A program made the position numbers and the translations under genes. A model generated the notes under the pieces. That model ran no database searches. It was not told the origin of the DNA and worked only from the letters and a program-made list of their open reading frames with translations. This document shows, piece after piece, positions 5,885 through 8,881 of a stretch of DNA of 8,881 nt; within the stretch, counting starts at the first letter, position 1, and every line of letters begins with the position of its first letter. Origin of the DNA: Brevundimonas sp. GTDB lineage: Bacteria; Pseudomonadota; Alphaproteobacteria; Caulobacterales; Caulobacteraceae. The stretch is from assembly GCA_031119155.1 (NCBI GenBank), contig JAVHYH010000136.1, positions 1-8,881 of the forward strand, written 5' to 3'.

Positions 5885-7003
5885 ATGCAACTGACCATCG
5901 AACGATCCGCGCTTCTGAAGGCCCTCGGCCACGTCCAGAGCGTCGTCGAACGGCGGAACACCATTCCGATCCTCTCCAACGTCCTGCTGTCGGCGGGCCG
6001 CGACAAGCTGAGCTTCGCCGCCACCGACCTCGACATGGAGATGGTCGACGAGGCCGAGGCCGTGGTGAACGTCGAGGGCCAGATCACCGCCCCGGCCCAC
6101 ACCCTGTACGAGATCGTCCGCAAGCTGCCGGACGGCGCCGAGGTCTCCCTGTCCTATTCGGGCGACGACCCCCGCCTGCTGGTCCAGGCCGGCCGGTCCA
6201 AGTTCAACCTGCCGGTCCTGCCGGCCGGCGACTTCCCGGTCATGTCGACCGAGACCTCGGGCGCCCGCTACACCCTGGCCAAGGAAGACCTGGCCCGGCT
6301 GATCGACAAGACCCGCTTCGCCGTCTCGACCGAAGAGACCCGCTACTATCTGAACGGCCTGTACCTGCACACGGTGGCCGAGGGCGGCATTCCGCTGCTG
6401 CGCGCCGTGGCCACCGACGGTCACCGCCTGGCCCTGGCCGAGACCCCGGCCCCCGAGGGCGCCGCCGGCGGTCCGGGCGTCATCGTCCCGCGCAAGACCG
6501 TCGATCAGGTCCGTCGCCTGCTCGACGACGGCTCCGGGCCGGTTGAGGTCATGGTCAGCCCGCAGAAGATCCGCTTCGAGTTCGGACAGGCGTCCCTGAC
6601 CTCCAAGGTCATCGACGGCGCCTTCCCCGACTACATGCGCGTCATTCCCAAGGGCAATGACAAGCAGGCCGACATCGACAACGCCGTCTTCGCCTCGGCC
6701 GTCGACCGCGTCGCCACCATCTCGGCCGAGAAGAGCCGTTCGGTGAAACTGGCCTTCGAGCTGGACCGCGTCACCCTGACCGTCCGCAACATGGAAGCCG
6801 GCCAGGGCGTCGAGGAAGTCGAGATCGGCTACTCCGAGGAACCCTTCGAGATCGGCTTCAACGCCCGCTACCTGCTGGACGTCGCCGGCCAGATCACCGG
6901 CGAGACCGCCCACTTCAAATTCGCCGACCCGGCCAGCCCGACCCTCGTCCTCGATCCGGGCGACCCGGGCGTCCAGTATGTGCTGATGCCGCTGCGGGTG
7001 TAA
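5885..7003 (+). CDS. dnaN: DNA polymerase III beta subunit (sliding clamp)
   Basis: 372 residues, normal clamp length (about 366 in E. coli). The protein dimerises into a ring around DNA that tethers polymerase III and other clamp-binding proteins. In Caulobacter the DNA-bound clamp also works with HdaA to convert DnaA-ATP to DnaA-ADP. Evidence: N-terminal MQLTIERSALLKALGHVQSVVERRNTIPILSNV, the central NGLYLHTV and ATDGHRLA (176-183), and the C-terminal YVLMPLRV comparable with YVVMPMRL of E. coli. Three repeated clamp domains are expected at about 1-125, 130-250 and 251-372. The ATG at 5885 begins exactly at the conserved N-terminus; the ribosome site is weak (GGGGCGAG, 5872-5879). The next gene begins 6 bases after the stop, so the two are probably co-transcribed. 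From memory, dnaN lies away from dnaA in C. crescentus, so adjacency is a difference to check. Confidence 0.97.
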   Translation: MQLTIERSALLKALGHVQSVVERRNTIPILSNVLLSAGRDKLSFAATDLDMEMVDEAEAVVNVEGQITAPAHTLYEIVRKLPDGAEVSLSYSGDDPRLLVQAGRSKFNLPVLPAGDFPVMSTETSGARYTLAKEDLARLIDKTRFAVSTEETRYYLNGLYLHTVAEGGIPLLRAVATDGHRLALAETPAPEGAAGGPGVIVPRKTVDQVRRLLDDGSGPVEVMVSPQKIRFEFGQASLTSKVIDGAFPDYMRVIPKGNDKQADIDNAVFASAVDRVATISAEKSRSVKLAFELDRVTLTVRNMEAGQGVEEVEIGYSEEPFEIGFNARYLLDVAGQITGETAHFKFADPASPTLVLDPGDPGVQYVLMPLRV

Positions 7004-7009
7004 CCGGGT

Positions 7010-7519
7010 TTGGGCTCAACCCCGGACACGCTGACCCTCGCCACACCCCGCCGCAGCATCCTGCTGGCCATGGCCGGTTGCGGAGCGGGTCTCGCGCTCG
7101 GTCTGTGGTTCGTGAACCAGCCGGAGAACGCCGACCTCAAGGTCTGGAGCACGATCGGCATCGCCGTGCTCGGCATCGGCCTGATCCTGCTGGCGCTCCA
7201 GCTGCGCAATCCGGTTCGTCTGATCCTGACGCCGGAAGGCTTCACCCTGACCGGCCTGATCGGCGTGTCCATCCCCTGGCATGAGGTCGAGCAGTTCCTC
7301 GTCCATGGCGAAGAAGCTGATATCGACGGCCACGGCGGCGTCGCGCCCCACGCCGCCTGGCGCCTGAAGGACGACGCCCCCTCCGCCGCGGGCATGGTCG
7401 CGACCGTCAACCGCAAGGGCGACCTGCCCATCGACGGCAGCCTGCCTCGCAATCTCGGCATGGCCCCCGAGCCTCTGGCCGCGCTGATGGAAGAGTGGCG
7501 GGTGCGTTACAGTGCGTAG
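7010..7519 (+). CDS. Two-helix membrane protein with PH-like (STM3941-like) C-terminal domain
   Basis: 169 residues from TTG 7010, the first possible start after an in-frame stop that coincides with the dnaN stop; the gap is 6 bases, suggesting translational coupling. A later ATG at 7070 would remove most of the first membrane helix and is less likely. A basic PRR is followed by a hydrophobic segment at about 16-36, then a second at about 46-64 (STIGIAVLGIGLILLALQL). After this NPVRLILTPEGFTLTGLIGVSIPWHEVEQFLV resembles the start of small bacterial PH-like domains: two strands, then a turn with IPW and an acidic residue. The rest is cytoplasmic and mixed, including a Trp and the terminal EEWRVRYSA. 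No catalytic residues are recognised and the function is unknown. Its place between dnaN and recF is unusual and probably accidental to replication, unless the coupling with dnaN matters. Confidence 0.75.
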   Translation: MGSTPDTLTLATPRRSILLAMAGCGAGLALGLWFVNQPENADLKVWSTIGIAVLGIGLILLALQLRNPVRLILTPEGFTLTGLIGVSIPWHEVEQFLVHGEEADIDGHGGVAPHAAWRLKDDAPSAAGMVATVNRKGDLPIDGSLPRNLGMAPEPLAALMEEWRVRYSA

Positions 7520-7570
7520 GGATCTCGCCCGACGGATCCAGGCCTGAAACGTACTGATGCGCTACGGGTG

Positions 7571-7577
7571 TGAGTCG
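7571..7577 (+). promoter_or_regulatory. GANTC site matching YGAKTCG upstream of recF
   Basis: TGAGTCG lies 107 bases before the recF start and 3 bases before the second repeat element. It fits the GcrA-preferred form of the CcrM target. No convincing -35/-10 pair was found beside it, so a promoter function is only suggested. Confidence 0.3.
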
Positions 7578-7579
7578 AG

Positions 7580-7673
7580 GTGATTAGTGAGTAGTGATTG
7601 GTGATTGCCGGATCATCGACGGGAATCCGCCGCCGGACCGCGCACCACCCACCAATCACCAATCACTAGTCAC
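7580..7673. repeat. Heptad-built palindromic repeat element, copy 2 (before recF), inverted relative to copy 1
   Basis: The left arm reads GTGATTA, GTGAGTA, GTGATTG, GTGATTG (7580-7607). The right arm, on the complement from 7673, reads GTGACTA, GTGATTG, GTGATTG (7653-7673). The 21-base inner arms match at 20 positions around a 45-base centre. Turned over, its left arm matches the right arm of copy 1 at 26 of 28 positions, and both centres share GCGGTCCG (5703-5710; complement of 7634-7641). It is therefore the same family in opposite orientation. It ends 4 bases before the recF TTG. Confidence 0.85.
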
Positions 7674-7677
7674 TCCC

Positions 7678-8802
7678 TTGATCACATCCCTCACCCTGAC
7701 CGACTTCCGCTCCTACGCGAGCGCGACCCTGCCCATCGCGGCGGGGGCGGTCGTGCTGCACGGGCCGAACGGGGCGGGGAAGACCAATCTGCTGGAGGCG
7801 CTCAGCCTCTTCACCCCCGGCAAGGGCCTGCGCGGCGCCACGGCGCCCGAAATGGGCCGTCGCGAACCGGGCGAGGCGACCGGTCGCGCCTGGGCCGTCG
7901 CCGCCGTCCTGACCGGAGACGGCGATGAGACGAAGCTGGGCACCGGCGTCCAGACCCCCGGCGCCGCCCGCCGCATCGTCCGCATCGACGGCGAGACGGC
8001 CCAGCCTGGCCGCCTGCTCGACTACCTTCGCCCCGTCTGGGCCACGCCGGAACAGGACCGCCTGTTCTCGGACGCCCGCGCCGCGCGGCTGAAATTCTTC
8101 GACCGGCTGGTCTTCGCCGACCGGCCCGACCACGCCGCCGCCGTCTCCGCCTATGAGAAGGCCCTGCGCGAACGGCTGCGCCTGCTCACCGACGGGGCCG
8201 AGGGTCGTCCCGCCGATCCCCTCTGGCTCGACGCGCTTGAGCTCCGTCTGGGCGAATCCGGAGCCGCCGCCGCCATTGCTCGCGCCGCCGCCCTAAGTAC
8301 GCTCCAGTCGGCCATCGACGCCCGCAACGACCGGCCCTTCCCCCAGGCCGACCTCGGCCTGACCGGAGAGGCGGAAGTCCTCGCCGCCTCGGGCGCGGAC
8401 CTTGAGGCCATCGCCGCCACGATCCGCGAGGGCATGGTCCGCTCCCGCGCCCGCGACGCCGCCGCCGGTCGCTCCCTCTACGGCCCGCACCGCTCCGACC
8501 TGACCGCCCTGCACCGCGAGAAAAACCGCCCGGCCGCCGAGGGCTCCTCGGGCGAGCAGAAGGCGCTGGTCCTCAACCTGATCCTCGCCCAGATCACCCG
8601 TCTGTCGGGCCAGGCGGCGGCCCCCATCCTCCTCCTCGACGAGGCCCCCGCCCACCTCGACACGGCCCGCCGCGCCGCCTTGTTCGACGAGATCGAGGCC
8701 CTCGGCCTGCAGGCCTTCATGACCGGCACCGAGGCGGACCTCTTCGCGCCCCTGCAGGGCCGGGCGCAGTTCGTGAAGGTGGCGGACGGCGGGTTCGGGT
8801 AA
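7678..8802 (+). CDS. recF: DNA replication and repair protein RecF
   Basis: ABC-type ATPase of the SMC/RecF group that, with RecO and RecR, helps RecA load at single-strand gaps and stalled forks. 374 residues from TTG 7678, typical for RecF. Motifs: LTLTDFRSY near the N-terminus, Walker A GPNGAGKT at 29-36, the family YLRPVW...PEQDRLF block near 114-127, signature SSGEQK at 290-295, and Walker B ILLLDEAPAHLD with D321-E322. All are intact. Start choice: homologues begin just before this LTLTDFRSY, so TTG 7678 fits. The only upstream alternative in frame, GTG 7594, would add 28 residues encoded by the repeat element, with no family character. Neither start has a convincing ribosome site: before TTG there is only CACTCCC. 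Position after dnaN fits the classical gene order, but a membrane-protein gene and a repeat intervene, so separate transcription is likely. Confidence 0.95.
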   Translation: MITSLTLTDFRSYASATLPIAAGAVVLHGPNGAGKTNLLEALSLFTPGKGLRGATAPEMGRREPGEATGRAWAVAAVLTGDGDETKLGTGVQTPGAARRIVRIDGETAQPGRLLDYLRPVWATPEQDRLFSDARAARLKFFDRLVFADRPDHAAAVSAYEKALRERLRLLTDGAEGRPADPLWLDALELRLGESGAAAAIARAAALSTLQSAIDARNDRPFPQADLGLTGEAEVLAASGADLEAIAATIREGMVRSRARDAAAGRSLYGPHRSDLTALHREKNRPAAEGSSGEQKALVLNLILAQITRLSGQAAAPILLLDEAPAHLDTARRAALFDEIEALGLQAFMTGTEADLFAPLQGRAQFVKVADGGFG

Positions 8803-8806
8803 CCGA

Positions 8807-8862
8807 CCCTCTCCCGGCGGGAGAGGGAGGGGCCCGCGCCGCGAGGCGTGGGAGGGAGTGGG
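8807..8862. repeat. GC-rich hairpin repeat after recF (possible bidirectional terminator)
   Basis: CCCTCTCCC (8807-8815) and GGGAGAGGG (8819-8827) form a perfect 9-bp stem around GGC, followed by a G-rich tail to about 8862. It begins 5 bases after the recF stop. The CCCTCTCCC/GGGAGAGGG form recurs between genes in many GC-rich Proteobacteria, so this is probably a dispersed repeat. There is no T tract, so its action as a terminator is uncertain. Confidence 0.6.
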
Positions 8863-8881
8863 GTTACGCGGCCAGCCGCAC

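Noticed and set aside
5774..6913. 379-codon open frame on the minus strand
   Set aside because: It mirrors dnaN, shows the same low-complexity composition, and dnaN is unambiguous.
7055..7084. Lipobox (MAGC) in the 7010-7519 protein
   Set aside because: The hydrophobic run continues past the Cys as a membrane helix and the residue at -3 is Met, so a lipoprotein is unlikely.

Overview
The window is GC-rich alphaproteobacterial chromosome, most likely from Caulobacteraceae and plausibly Brevundimonas. The reasons are a Caulobacter-like DnaA (domain I pattern, C-terminus ending LTRKLRG), the rpsT-dnaA adjacency remembered from Caulobacter, a housekeeping -10 of the form GCTANAWC, and GANTC (CcrM) sites gathered in front of replication genes. 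The genus is inferred from memory of homologues, not from a search.

Layout. Positions 2-3385 hold the 3' part of one very large Eco57I/PglX/DrmMI-like DNA adenine methyltransferase gene. It is open across the left edge, so its true start and N-terminus lie outside. Positions 3386-3501 hold a compact promoter and a hairpin leader for rpsT (S20, 3502-3771). A 464-base gene-free stretch (3772-4235) follows, with the rpsT terminator, a perfect 14-bp palindrome, three GANTC sites, a possible dnaA promoter and a long dnaA leader. Then come dnaA (4236-5657), dnaN (5885-7003), a small two-helix membrane protein gene 6 bases after dnaN (7010-7519), and recF (7678-8802). The right end is a GC-rich hairpin repeat (8807-8862) and perhaps the last codons of a gene on the minus strand.

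How it works together. DnaA starts chromosome replication, DnaN is the sliding clamp (also used to inactivate DnaA-ATP in related bacteria), and RecF loads RecA at gaps. This is the classical dnaA-dnaN-recF order with one extra membrane-protein gene inserted. The methyltransferase is a probable phage-defence or restriction-modification component sitting directly beside this core locus.

Most notable non-coding structure: (1) two copies of a palindromic element built from GTGATTG-like heptads, in opposite orientation, bracket dnaN and the membrane-protein gene, and the second runs to within 4 bases of the recF start; (2) the rpsT and candidate dnaA promoters share the layout twin-GANTC, AGC(G), TTG, and sites matching YGAKTCG precede dnaA, dnaN and recF; (3) a terminator-like hairpin lies between the rpsT promoter and its start codon. 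I did not find a clearly new multi-gene system wholly inside the window. The best candidate for one is the defence cluster that must continue to the left of position 1.
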